This document shows, piece by piece, positions 9,425 through 17,638 of a stretch of 64,000 nucleotides of DNA (positions are counted from its first letter, which is position 1; every line of letters begins with the position of its first letter). The DNA is from Candidatus Microthrix subdominans. Lineage in GTDB: Bacteria; Actinomycetota; Acidimicrobiia; Acidimicrobiales; Microtrichaceae. Both the position numbers and the translations under genes were made by a program. The notes under the pieces were generated by a model, which was not told where the DNA came from, made no database searches, and was given only the letters and a program-made list of their open reading frames with translations. The stretch covers positions 620,001 through 684,000 of the forward strand of contig JADJZA010000007.1 in assembly GCA_016719385.1 (NCBI GenBank). Direction: 5' to 3'.

Positions 9425-9430
9425 CGGTAC

Positions 9431-9436
9431 AACCTA
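9431..9436 (-). promoter_or_regulatory. Leaderless -10 element of the aldo/keto reductase
   Basis: TAGGTT on the minus strand, six bases before the ATG at 9424. The divergent permease gene has its own TACGCT at 9456-9461, 27 bp from its ATG. Confidence 0.65.
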
Positions 9437-9488
9437 CCGGGGGTGGGTGGCTCGGTACGCTGGTCGCTTTCCCTCCTGGAGCGCCGCC

Positions 9489-12029
9489 ATGTGGAAGTTG
9501 ATCCGAGCCGGGCTGTGGTCCCGCAAGCTGCGACTGTTCACGACAGCGCTGGCGGTGGCGCTGGGCGTGGCGTTCACCACCGGCACGTTGGTGCTGACCG
9601 ACACGATCGGCAAGGTCTTCGACGAGCTCTTCGACCAGATCACCGAGGGCACCGACTCGCTGGTGCGAGGCGCCAACGAGGTGCAGAACCCGTTCGGCCC
9701 CAGCGAGCGCAACCGTGTCCCCGCGGAGCTGGAGAAGCAGGTGGCCGCGCTGGACTCGGTGAAATCTGCCGAGGGCTTCATCCAGTTCCAGGCGCAGGCG
9801 ACCGACATGAAGGGCGATGCGCTCAAGCCGGGGTTCGGGCCCCCGACACTGCTGCAGAACTTCTCCGATAATCCCAACTTCGCCACCTGGAAGTTGAACA
9901 AGGGCAAGAAGCCTTCTGGCCCGACCGAGGTGGTGCTCGACGTCACCACCGCCACCGAAGCCAAGGTCTCGATCGGCGATGAGGTGCAGGTGTTCGCGGC
10001 GGCAGCGCCGCGCACGATGACCGTCGTCGGATTGGCGACGTTCGGCAACGAGAACAACCTGGCCGGCGCCGCAGCGGTGCTGACCGACCTGAAAACCGCC
10101 CAGGAGCTGTCCGACTACGGCGACAACTTCTTCTCCATCCAGGTGTCGGCCGTCGACGGTGTCTCCGAGCAGCAGGTGACGAACGACATCAACCGGATGT
10201 TGCCCAAGGACTATGAGGCGATCACCGGCACGGCCTTCAACGAGGAGACCCAGAGCGCGATTCGCCAGGGCCTGGGGTTCTTCCAGACCTTCCTGTTGGT
10301 CTTTGCCGTGGTCGCAGTGGTCGTCGGTGCCTTCCTGATCTACAACTCCTTTTCGATCCTGATCGCACAGCGCACCCAGGAGCTGGGCCTGATGCGTGCG
10401 ATCGGTGCCGTGCGCAGCCAAGTGCTGGGCACCGTCGCGATCGAGGCGGCGGTCGTTGGGGTGATCTCGGCGCTGGTGGGGCTCGGGCTGGGCGTGCTGC
10501 TGGCCAGCGGCATGCGCTCCCTGTTGGCCGGGTTGGGCATCGAGCTGCCCTCGGGGCCCAACGTCGTCACCGTGTCGACCATCGTCGTCGCTTTCGTCGT
10601 CGGCGTGGGCGTCACGATCGGCGCAGCGTTGTTGCCCGCCCGCCGGGCGGCGCGGGTGTCGCCGATGGAGGCGCTGCGTTCGGCCTCCCATGACGACAGC
10701 GGCTCGAGCAAGGTTCGGCTGATCGTCGGCCTGGTGCTGACCGCAGCGGGGGCGGCGCTGTTGGTGTGGGGGGCCGTCGCTACCGCCCCGTTGCTGGTTG
10801 GCTTCGGCGCCGGAACGATCCTCGTGGCTGCGGTGGTGCTGGGGCCACGTATCGCCGTGCCCGCGGCGCGACTGATCGGAGCCCCAGCGGCCCGACTGCG
10901 GGGGATCACCGGATCGCTGGCCCGTCAGAACTCGATGCGCAACCCGGCTCGCACCGCCACGACGGCGTTGGCGCTGGTGATGGGCGTGTCGATCGTCGGG
11001 TTCGTCACCGTGCTCGGGGCATCGACCAAAACCTCGGTGACCAAAACCGTCGAGAAGCAGGTGATCGGCGACCTGGTCGTGACCGCCAGCCAGTTCGACC
11101 CGACCGGTGGCCTGCCGCCCAGCTACGGCGAGCAGATCGCCAAGTTGCCGGGCGTGAAGCTGGCCTCGCCGATCAGGTTCGGTTTCGGCCAGCTCGACGG
11201 CGAGTCCGGCGGGTCGATCGTGATCGGTGCCGACCTCGCCGCGCTGTCGAAGGCGGTCGACCTGGGCACGACGTCGGGGACGACCGACCTGTCCGCCGAC
11301 CAGGTGGCCGTGTCGGCTGCCGCCGCCAAGCGAAACAGCTGGAAGCTGGGCGACACGATCACGTTCACCGGCCCGGACTCGGGCCCCCAGAAGTACACGG
11401 TGGGGCTGATCTTCGAGAACGCCGACACGCTGGCCGGCACGGTCGTGTCGCTGAAAGGTTTCGATCGGATCACCGAGACGCCCAAGGACTTTCAGATCAC
11501 CGTCCAGGTGGCCGACGGCGCGTCGGTCGGCAAGGTGAAGTCCGAGATCGAGGGCGTCCTGGGCGACTTCCCGGGGGCCGAGGTGAACGACCTGTCGGCG
11601 TTCGTCAAGAGCCAGACCGCGCAGATCGACATCTTCTTGAACATGTTGTACGTGTTCCTGGCCCTGGCCGTGTTCATCGCCCTGTTGGGCATCGCCAACA
11701 CGCTGGCGCTGTCGATCTTCGAGCGCACCCGCGAGGTAGGGCTGTTGCGGGCGGTGGGCATGGTGCGCTCCCAAGTGCGCTCGATGATCCGCTGGGAGTC
11801 GGTGATCATCGCCGTGCTGGGTACGGTGCTGGGGCTGCTGATCGGCCTGGTGGTGGCCGGCGCCATGATGGCCAGCCTGCGCGACCAGGGTTTCAGCGCC
11901 TTCGATCCAGCGCCGGTGCGGTTGCTGGTCATAACGGTGCTGTCGGCGATGGCCGGTGTGCTGGCGGCGCTGCGGCCGGCGCGGCGCGCCGCCAAGATGG
12001 ACGTGCTCGAGGCCGTCTCCAGCGAGTAG
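9489..12029 (+). CDS. FtsX/MacB-like ABC transporter permease, orphan
   Basis: 846-aa membrane protein in the duplicated MacB-FtsX layout: a transmembrane helix near residues 15-40, a large extracytoplasmic domain, three helices (about 265-430), then a second copy of the same arrangement ending with three helices. Repeated cytoplasmic loops RTQELGLMRAIGAVRSQV and RTREVGLLRAVGMVRSQV are the FtsX family signature. I chose ATG 9489 because it has GGAG eight bases upstream and matches the family N-terminus; a longer open frame reaches back to 9321. Such proteins usually pair with an adjacent LolD-like ATPase, but none lies next to it. The cargo (lipoprotein, lipid or peptide) is unknown. Confidence 0.88.
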   Translation: MWKLIRAGLWSRKLRLFTTALAVALGVAFTTGTLVLTDTIGKVFDELFDQITEGTDSLVRGANEVQNPFGPSERNRVPAELEKQVAALDSVKSAEGFIQFQAQATDMKGDALKPGFGPPTLLQNFSDNPNFATWKLNKGKKPSGPTEVVLDVTTATEAKVSIGDEVQVFAAAAPRTMTVVGLATFGNENNLAGAAAVLTDLKTAQELSDYGDNFFSIQVSAVDGVSEQQVTNDINRMLPKDYEAITGTAFNEETQSAIRQGLGFFQTFLLVFAVVAVVVGAFLIYNSFSILIAQRTQELGLMRAIGAVRSQVLGTVAIEAAVVGVISALVGLGLGVLLASGMRSLLAGLGIELPSGPNVVTVSTIVVAFVVGVGVTIGAALLPARRAARVSPMEALRSASHDDSGSSKVRLIVGLVLTAAGAALLVWGAVATAPLLVGFGAGTILVAAVVLGPRIAVPAARLIGAPAARLRGITGSLARQNSMRNPARTATTALALVMGVSIVGFVTVLGASTKTSVTKTVEKQVIGDLVVTASQFDPTGGLPPSYGEQIAKLPGVKLASPIRFGFGQLDGESGGSIVIGADLAALSKAVDLGTTSGTTDLSADQVAVSAAAAKRNSWKLGDTITFTGPDSGPQKYTVGLIFENADTLAGTVVSLKGFDRITETPKDFQITVQVADGASVGKVKSEIEGVLGDFPGAEVNDLSAFVKSQTAQIDIFLNMLYVFLALAVFIALLGIANTLALSIFERTREVGLLRAVGMVRSQVRSMIRWESVIIAVLGTVLGLLIGLVVAGAMMASLRDQGFSAFDPAPVRLLVITVLSAMAGVLAALRPARRAAKMDVLEAVSSE

Positions 12030-12033
12030 GGCG

Positions 12034-13014
12034 TCAGCCCGAGCTGGCCGCCCGCCAGAAGGCCCGGTAGGTGGGGTAGGGCGCCTCGGGGGTCACCCAA
12101 CCGGCGGCCACCAGCTCGGCGTGGAAGCGGGGCAGGTTGCGCCACGGCACGCCCATGTCGGTGTGGTGCGCCAGGTGCCAGCCGGTGTTGTACGGCACCA
12201 CCCAGCAGCTGGCCAGCCGGCTCTGGCCGACGTGGTGGGTGGTGCGGCGCCGGTCCTTGGAGCGCTCCATGCCCCCGTGTTCGGCGATGGCCCGCAGCCG
12301 GTTGAGCACCCTCCACACGGTCATCCACGGTGCCAACCACAGCACCGGGTAGGCCCACCAGGCGCCGGTCGCCAGGGCGGTCGCCACCCAGATCACCGCC
12401 TGGACGGCCAGAATCGTGCCGCCGATGCGGCGGCCCTGGGCGCTGCGCAGCGAGGTGAGCAGCGGCTTGAGGTTTTTCCACCCCGAGCTGCCCAGGGCAT
12501 CCCGGGTGAGCTTGCGTCGCCAGGACGCCTTGGTGATCGGGTAGCCCGAGTACAGCGCCGTGTCGGGCTCACCGGGGCCAAACTCCTCGCGGTGGTGGGC
12601 GAAGTGGCTGCGCCGGTACAGCTCGAACGGCACGAACGCGGGGCTGGCGAGTAGCCAGCGGCCGACGAGGTCGTTGGCCCGTCGATTGCGGAACAGCAGT
12701 CGGTGGGCGGCCTCGTGGGCGAGGATCGCCAGCCGGGCGAACGCCGGACCCATCCCCACGAACAACGCGGCGTAGCCGACCGGCTGGCCCCAGCGGAATG
12801 CCAGCGCCCAGGCACCAGCGATGGCGGCCCACAGGCCGAGCACGGTGCCGACGTTGCGGTATGAGGCGATGCGCCGCAGGTCGTCGCGCAGGGGTGCCTT
12901 GGCCTTGCCCGATGCGGTCAGCACCTCGGTCGGCAGCACGTCGGGCAGCGCGGAGGCGGGTGGAACCAGCGTTTGGCGGGTGGGGTCGTTGATGGGTGCA
13001 GCGGTGACGGCCAC
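12034..13014 (-). CDS. Membrane fatty acid desaturase
   Basis: 326-aa di-iron membrane desaturase. The three histidine clusters are visible in order: HEAAHR, HFAHHRE and, near the C-terminus, HLAHHTD, separated by hydrophobic hairpins. It probably introduces double bonds into membrane acyl chains or a related lipid. The GTG start at 13014 is inferred because it lies seven bases after a TAACAT -10; the frame is open further upstream but without a better start. The gene is back to back with a PaaX-like regulator only 27 bp away. Confidence 0.82.
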   Translation of the reverse strand: MAVTAAPINDPTRQTLVPPASALPDVLPTEVLTASGKAKAPLRDDLRRIASYRNVGTVLGLWAAIAGAWALAFRWGQPVGYAALFVGMGPAFARLAILAHEAAHRLLFRNRRANDLVGRWLLASPAFVPFELYRRSHFAHHREEFGPGEPDTALYSGYPITKASWRRKLTRDALGSSGWKNLKPLLTSLRSAQGRRIGGTILAVQAVIWVATALATGAWWAYPVLWLAPWMTVWRVLNRLRAIAEHGGMERSKDRRRTTHHVGQSRLASCWVVPYNTGWHLAHHTDMGVPWRNLPRFHAELVAAGWVTPEAPYPTYRAFWRAASSG

Positions 13015-13021
13015 GGCCGTG

Positions 13022-13031
13022 ATGTTACGCT
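13022..13031. promoter_or_regulatory. Overlapping divergent -10 elements (desaturase / PaaX-like regulator)
   Basis: The ten bases ATGTTACGCT contain TAACAT on the minus strand (13027 to 13022, seven bases before the GTG at 13014) and TACGCT on the plus strand (13026-13031, ten bases before the ATG at 13042). The two hexamers share two base pairs. Confidence 0.55.
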
Positions 13032-13041
13032 TCGACGACGC

Positions 13042-13860
13042 ATGACGCCAGCACGTGACACCCTGGAAAGGCCGAGGCCGCTCACCGCCCGCTCGGTGCT
13101 GGCGTCGACCCTGCTCGGCGTCACCCCACCGCGACTGTCCACCCGGGTGCTGGTGCGCTCGGGGGAGCTGTTCGGTGTGGGCGAAAGCGCCACCCGCACC
13201 GCCCTGTCCCGAATGGTGGCTGCCGGAGAGGTGGCCCCCGACGGCGACGGCTACCGGCTGGCGGGACCACTGGTCGACCGCCGCGCCCGCCAGGACCGGT
13301 CGCGTCGGGGCGGCACCGTTGCATGGAAGGGCGCATGGGTGTTGGTCATCGTCGAGTCCGGCCGCCGCTCGCCGGTCGACCGGGCCGCCTTTCGAACCGC
13401 CGCGGGCCGGGCGCGGCTGGCCGAGCTGCGCGACGGTGTGTGGTGTCGGCCGGACAACCTGGGCGACTCCCGGTCGCTCGAGGTCGACCCAGTGCTCACC
13501 GCCCCGCACCGCTGGTTTCGTGGGGCCATGCCGGTTTGGGAGGAGGATGGGCGTGAGCTGGCGGCCCGCCTGTGGGACCTCGACGGCTGGGCCGCCACCG
13601 CCAGCGAGCTGATCACCGGGCTGGACGGCCTGGCCCCTCGCCTCGTGGCCGAGGACCTCGATGCCTTACCCGCTGCGTTCGTCGCCTCCGCCGATGCGCT
13701 GCGGCACCTGGGCGGCGACCCGCTGCTGCCGGCCGAGCTGTGCCCGGCGGACTGGCCGGGGGCCGAGCTGCGGGCGGCGCACCGCAGCTTCGACGGCGCA
13801 TTCGGGGTGACGTGGCGGCGCTGGCATCGTGGCGTCGACGGCGCGGCGCCGGGGCGGTAG
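13042..13860 (+). CDS. PaaX-family transcriptional regulator
   Basis: 272-aa PaaX-like protein. The N-terminal winged helix (about residues 13-75) contains LTARSVLASTLLG and the recognition region ESATRTALSRMVAAGEV. The remaining domain is the PaaX C-terminal type. PaaX proteins repress aromatic or acyl-CoA catabolism in response to CoA thioesters; here the nearest candidate target is the divergent desaturase, with which it shares a 27-bp spacer. ATG 13042 is chosen as the first codon of the recognisable domain and sits ten bases from a TACGCT -10. Confidence 0.82.
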   Translation: MTPARDTLERPRPLTARSVLASTLLGVTPPRLSTRVLVRSGELFGVGESATRTALSRMVAAGEVAPDGDGYRLAGPLVDRRARQDRSRRGGTVAWKGAWVLVIVESGRRSPVDRAAFRTAAGRARLAELRDGVWCRPDNLGDSRSLEVDPVLTAPHRWFRGAMPVWEEDGRELAARLWDLDGWAATASELITGLDGLAPRLVAEDLDALPAAFVASADALRHLGGDPLLPAELCPADWPGAELRAAHRSFDGAFGVTWRRWHRGVDGAAPGR

Positions 13861-13866
13861 TTCGCG

Positions 13867-13872
13867 TACCGT
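13867..13872 (+). promoter_or_regulatory. Leaderless -10 element of the Ddn-like gene
   Basis: TACCGT, six bases before the ATG at 13879. Confidence 0.6.
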
Positions 13873-13878
13873 GTGGAC

Positions 13879-14313
13879 ATGCCACTCATCGGAACGTACG
13901 TGCCCAGCCCGTGGGAGCCGATCGCCACGCAGGTCGCCCAGTACGAAGCGACCGGTGGGGTCGAGGGAGGCGAGCTGCAAGGCGCGCCGTGCATCATCCT
14001 CACCACGGTCGGCAACCGCTCGGGCAACCTGCGCAAGACCCCGCTGATCCGGGTGGAACACGACGGAGCGTACGTCGTGATCGCCTCGATGGGCGGGGCG
14101 CCGCAACACCCGGCCTGGTACCACAACCTGGCCGACGGGTCGGCCGTGACCGTTCAGGACGGACCCGACGTGCACGACCTGGTCGCCCGGGAGCTCGACG
14201 GCGACGACAAGGACACCTGGTGGTCTCGGGCCACCGAGGTGTGGCCCGCATACGACGACTATCAGGCATCGACCGACCGGCGGATCCCGCTGGTGCTGCT
14301 GGAGGAGAGCTGA
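13879..14313 (+). CDS. Ddn-like deazaflavin (F420)-dependent nitroreductase-family oxidoreductase
   Basis: 144-aa split-barrel protein of the Ddn/AOX family. The family signature is visible as TVGNRSGNLRKTPLIRVEHDG followed by PAWYHNL, the region that binds F420 in mycobacterial Ddn. These proteins use reduced F420 to reduce quinones and other acceptors. ATG 13879 is preferred over a GTG two codons earlier because TACCGT lies six bases upstream. It begins an operon with the DapB-like and luciferase-like genes (stop and start overlap as TGATG). Confidence 0.85.
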   Translation: MPLIGTYVPSPWEPIATQVAQYEATGGVEGGELQGAPCIILTTVGNRSGNLRKTPLIRVEHDGAYVVIASMGGAPQHPAWYHNLADGSAVTVQDGPDVHDLVARELDGDDKDTWWSRATEVWPAYDDYQASTDRRIPLVLLEES

Positions 14314-15359
14314 TGACGATCAAGGTGATCCAGTGGGCCACCGGCACGGTGGGCGAACACGCGGTGCGGGGCATCGTCGCCCACCCGCAGCTCGAGCTGG
14401 CCGGGCTGTGGGTGCACTCCGAGGCCAAGGAGGGCGTCGACGCCGGTGAGCTGGTCGGCATCGACCCCACCGGGGTGATCGCCACCCGGGACGCCGACGA
14501 GTTGCTCGCCTCGGACGCCGAGGTGGTCTGCTACACCGCCAACAGCGACCTGCGGCCCGACGGCGTGATCGACGATCTGGAGCGCATGCTGGCCCTGGGC
14601 AAGAACGTGGTCAACACCTCGTTCGTGCCGCTGCTGGCCCCGGAGCTCGCCGGCCCCGGCGTGGCCGACCGGCTGCGGGCCGCCGCCGTCGAGGGTGGGG
14701 CCACGCTGTACACCTCCGGCATCGACCCCGGCTACGGCAACGTCGGCATCACGGTCGGCGCCCTGGCACTGTGCAGCCGGGTCGACTCGGCGCGCATGAC
14801 CGAGATCGTCAACTACGCCACCTGGGACAACCCCTTCACCATGTTCGACATCATGGGCTTCGGGCGAAGCTCAGAGTCCGAATCGATCCTGTTGGCCCCG
14901 GGTTCGACGGCGCTGGCCTGGGGTCCGGTCGTCTCACTGGTCGCCCGGTCGATCGGGCTGAGACTCGACGACATCGTCGAGCGCCACGAGGTGATCTACG
15001 CCGACGAGGACATCGAGATCGCCTCGGGCACCGTGCCGAAGGGCGGCCTGTCCGGCATGCGCTTCGAGGTGATCGGCATGGTCGACGGCGTCGAGCGGAT
15101 CGTGCTCGAGCACGTCACCCGGCTGCTGGATGAGGACCGACCCGACTGGCCCCAGGGGTCGGGCTACCGCATCGACATCTCAGGCGACCCCAACGCGCAC
15201 CTCGAGCTGGAGCTGAGCTCGCCCAACGGCGACCACAACTACGCCGGGTGCCTGGCGACCGCCATGCACGTGCTCAACGCCGTGCCGGCGGTCGTCGCTG
15301 CCGAGCCGGGGCTGGTGACCATGCTGGACCTGCCGGTGTACTCGGCGGATGCACGATGA
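14313..15359 (+). CDS. DapB-like NAD(P)-binding oxidoreductase
   Basis: 348-aa protein with an N-terminal Rossmann fold (VIQWATGTVGEHAVRGIV, residues about 4-22) of the dihydrodipicolinate reductase-like type common in Actinobacteria, plus a conserved C-terminal domain. Relatives of this length are usually annotated as NADP-binding or amine-dehydrogenase-like; the substrate is unknown and it is not a true lysine-pathway DapB. It overlaps the Ddn-like gene in front (TGATG) and the luciferase-like gene behind (ATGA), so the three are co-translated. Confidence 0.8.
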   Translation: MTIKVIQWATGTVGEHAVRGIVAHPQLELAGLWVHSEAKEGVDAGELVGIDPTGVIATRDADELLASDAEVVCYTANSDLRPDGVIDDLERMLALGKNVVNTSFVPLLAPELAGPGVADRLRAAAVEGGATLYTSGIDPGYGNVGITVGALALCSRVDSARMTEIVNYATWDNPFTMFDIMGFGRSSESESILLAPGSTALAWGPVVSLVARSIGLRLDDIVERHEVIYADEDIEIASGTVPKGGLSGMRFEVIGMVDGVERIVLEHVTRLLDEDRPDWPQGSGYRIDISGDPNAHLELELSSPNGDHNYAGCLATAMHVLNAVPAVVAAEPGLVTMLDLPVYSADAR

Positions 15360-16228
15360 TCGACGCCGGTATTCAGGTGGGGGTGGTGTACCCCCAGATC
15401 GAGTTGGGCGGCGAGGCCGACGCAGTGCGGGCGATCGGCGATGCCATCGAGGCCCAGGGGTACCGCCACCTGGTCGCCTACGACCACGTGCTCGGGGCCG
15501 AACAGGCCGACCGGCAGCCGGAGCTGACCGGCCCCTACGACGAGAACGATCCGTTTCACGACCCGTTCGTGTTGTTCGCCTACCTGGCCGGTCGCAGCGA
15601 CACCCTCGAGTTTGCATCCGGGGTGCTGATCCTGCCCCAGCGCCAGACCGCGCTGGTCGCCAAGCAGGCGGCCGACCTGGCCGTGCTGTCGGGCAACCGG
15701 CTTCGCCTCGGCGTCGGTGTGGGCTGGAACTGGGTGGAGTACGAGGCGCTGGGCGAGGACTTCGCCACCCGCGGCCAGCGTGCCAACGAACAGATCGAGC
15801 TGTTGCGCCGCTACTGGACCGAGCCGACCGTGAGCTTTGCGGGCCGCTTCGACCGGGTGGCGCGGGCCGGCATCGTGCCCCGGCCGTCCGTGCCGCCGCC
15901 GGTGTGGGTCGGCGGGTTCGGAGCGGCGTCGCTGCGCCGGGCGGTGCGCCTCGGTGACGGCTTCATCTTCGGTGGTCCCCGCATCCACGTGGCCGAGCAA
16001 TGGGCCCGGTTGAAGGAGCTGCTCGCCGAGGCCGGACGACCGCTCGAGGGCTTCGGCGCCGAGTACCTGATCCTGTCGAACAAGGGGCCCGCCGACGTGG
16101 CGGCCAAGGTGGGGCAGTGGCGCGATCAGGGTGGCAGCCACGCGGCGATCGTCACGATGGGCCTGGGGCTCGACTCGACCGAGGCCCACGTCGACTATTT
16201 TGGCTCGGTGGCCACCGCGCTGAGTTAG
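15356..16228 (+). CDS. LLM-class (F420-type) oxidoreductase
   Basis: 290-aa luciferase-like TIM-barrel monooxygenase/reductase. Family landmarks are AYDHVLG, the ASGVLILPQRQTALVAKQAADLAVLSG stretch (about residues 84-110) and RLRLGVGVGWN, plus PVWVGGFG. In Actinobacteria such proteins mostly use coenzyme F420, or FMN. The operon with a Ddn-like and a DapB-like enzyme suggests a small reductive or detoxifying pathway with an unknown substrate. ATG 15356 overlaps the upstream stop. Confidence 0.88.
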   Translation: MIDAGIQVGVVYPQIELGGEADAVRAIGDAIEAQGYRHLVAYDHVLGAEQADRQPELTGPYDENDPFHDPFVLFAYLAGRSDTLEFASGVLILPQRQTALVAKQAADLAVLSGNRLRLGVGVGWNWVEYEALGEDFATRGQRANEQIELLRRYWTEPTVSFAGRFDRVARAGIVPRPSVPPPVWVGGFGAASLRRAVRLGDGFIFGGPRIHVAEQWARLKELLAEAGRPLEGFGAEYLILSNKGPADVAAKVGQWRDQGGSHAAIVTMGLGLDSTEAHVDYFGSVATALS

Positions 16229-16236
16229 CCCAGCCC

Positions 16237-16872
16237 TCAGCTGATTCCGGCGAGCACCTCGGTGGGCACGCTCTCGAACTGGGGTCCCTCGGAGCGGTCC
16301 CGCTTGGTCTCCCAGAAGCCGAGGGTTTGGGCCAGCGTGACGAACGCGTCCCAGGCTGCCACCGCCCCGTCGCCGGTCGGCACCCGCGAGATCACCGGGC
16401 CGAACAGCCCGACACGTTGCCCGTCGGTGCCGTCGAGGGCCATCAGCGGCGTGCCGACGTTCCCGCCGGTCAGGGCCAGGCCCTCGTCCATTGCCGCCTG
16501 GATCACCTGATCGAAGCGGTCGTCGTCCTGGGCCCCGGCCAGCTTCGGGTCCAAACCCAGCGCCTCGAGGTCGTCGGCGACGTGAAAGTCGTGGTCGTCC
16601 TCGTGATGGATGTGGGTGCCGAAGCGGGTGTACAGCTCGCCGATGCGGTCCTCGTGGCCGGCCTCGCGCACCGCTTCGACGACGCGCAGCAGGTTGCGGC
16701 TCCACAGGGTGGACTCATAAAACTCATCGTCGGGTTCGGGGGCGTTCTTGAGGAACAGGCTGATCGGGCGCCACGTGACGTCCAGGTCCCGCTCGGCGGC
16801 CACGGTGGCGACCCACCGCGAGGTCAGCCAGCACCACGGGCAGATGGGGTCAAACCAATAGTCGATCTTCAC
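16237..16872 (-). CDS. DsbA-family, mycothiol-dependent-type reductase (Rv2466c-like)
   Basis: 211-aa thioredoxin-fold protein with the CPWC motif at residues 11-14 in FDPICPWCW, the hallmark of the actinobacterial mycothiol-dependent nitroreductase/DsbA-like group. A helical insert (about 45-130) and a cis-Pro context in NVGTPLMAL complete the fold. GTG 16872 is chosen because GAGGAG lies just before it and it fits the family N-terminus. It lies 31 bp behind an amidotransferase gene on the same strand. Confidence 0.85.
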   Translation of the reverse strand: MKIDYWFDPICPWCWLTSRWVATVAAERDLDVTWRPISLFLKNAPEPDDEFYESTLWSRNLLRVVEAVREAGHEDRIGELYTRFGTHIHHEDDHDFHVADDLEALGLDPKLAGAQDDDRFDQVIQAAMDEGLALTGGNVGTPLMALDGTDGQRVGLFGPVISRVPTGDGAVAAWDAFVTLAQTLGFWETKRDRSEGPQFESVPTEVLAGIS

Positions 16873-16903
16873 GCGGCGCTCTCCTCGGGGAGTTTCGGAG
16901 GCC

Positions 16904-17638
16904 CTAGTCTGGCGCGTTTTCGGGAGTGCTCCCCAGCGTGTCGATCCAGGCATCGAAGAAGCGGTGGGACGATGCGTCGAGGTCGGCCTCTGACTCGCGC
17001 AACTCGTCGGTGAAGTGCTCGAGCGTCACGTCGGCCCGTTCGAGTACCGGCGCGACGAGCGACTGGGCCCATGCGACGGCGGTGTTCGCGTCGGTCTCGG
17101 GATGGAACTGCACGCCGAGGGCGGAACCGATGCGGAAGGCCTGGATGTAGTCGTCCGAGCTGGCGAGGAGGGTGGCATCCGGTGGCAACTCGAAGGTGTC
17201 GCCGTGGACGGCGAACACCGCGTCCCCGGCGTGGGGCATCACCGCGTCCCGCCGTCCGGCCTCGGTCGGGTGCAGCCGGTACACGCCGGCCTCCACCCGG
17301 CGTTCGGAGCGGAAGGCACGACCCCCGGTGGCGTCGGCGAGCAGCTGGGCCCCCAGGCAGATACCCAGCATCGGCACGTCGTCGCTGGCCACCTGGGCGA
17401 TCCAGGCCTTCTCGTCGACGAGCCAGGGATGCCCGTCGACCTCGTAGGCGCCCATCGATCCGCCGAGCACGATCACACCGTCGATACCGGCGGTCGGCGG
17501 CAACGCGTCGCCGCCGGCAGGCCGGACCATCGTGACCTGGTGGGCGGCCAGGTGCGGCGCCAGCCGCCCGACCGACGCGTCGGGTTCGTGCTCGATCACG
17601 AACAGGTTCAACTGAGGAAGGCCTTGTTCACTGGACAT
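16904..17638 (-). CDS. Class I glutamine amidotransferase-like protein
   Basis: 244-aa GATase1 domain. The nucleophile elbow GICLGAQLLA holds the catalytic Cys; the His-Glu pair is in VQFHPETD, and HGDTFELP is a family signature. It resembles free-standing GMP-synthase-like amidotransferases acting as gamma-glutamyl hydrolases or on unknown substrates. An about 45-residue helical tail follows the domain. The start overlaps the end of the DUF3089 gene by 11 bp. Confidence 0.85.
   Translation of the reverse strand: MSSEQGLPQLNLFVIEHEPDASVGRLAPHLAAHQVTMVRPAGGDALPPTAGIDGVIVLGGSMGAYEVDGHPWLVDEKAWIAQVASDDVPMLGICLGAQLLADATGGRAFRSERRVEAGVYRLHPTEAGRRDAVMPHAGDAVFAVHGDTFELPPDATLLASSDDYIQAFRIGSALGVQFHPETDANTAVAWAQSLVAPVLERADVTLEHFTDELRESEADLDASSHRFFDAWIDTLGSTPENAPD

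Noticed and set aside
8922..11774. Very long minus-strand open frame opposite the FtsX-type permease
   Set aside because: Low-complexity His/Arg/Gly-rich translation without domain features; the opposite strand has a complete permease. An antisense artefact of high third-position G+C.
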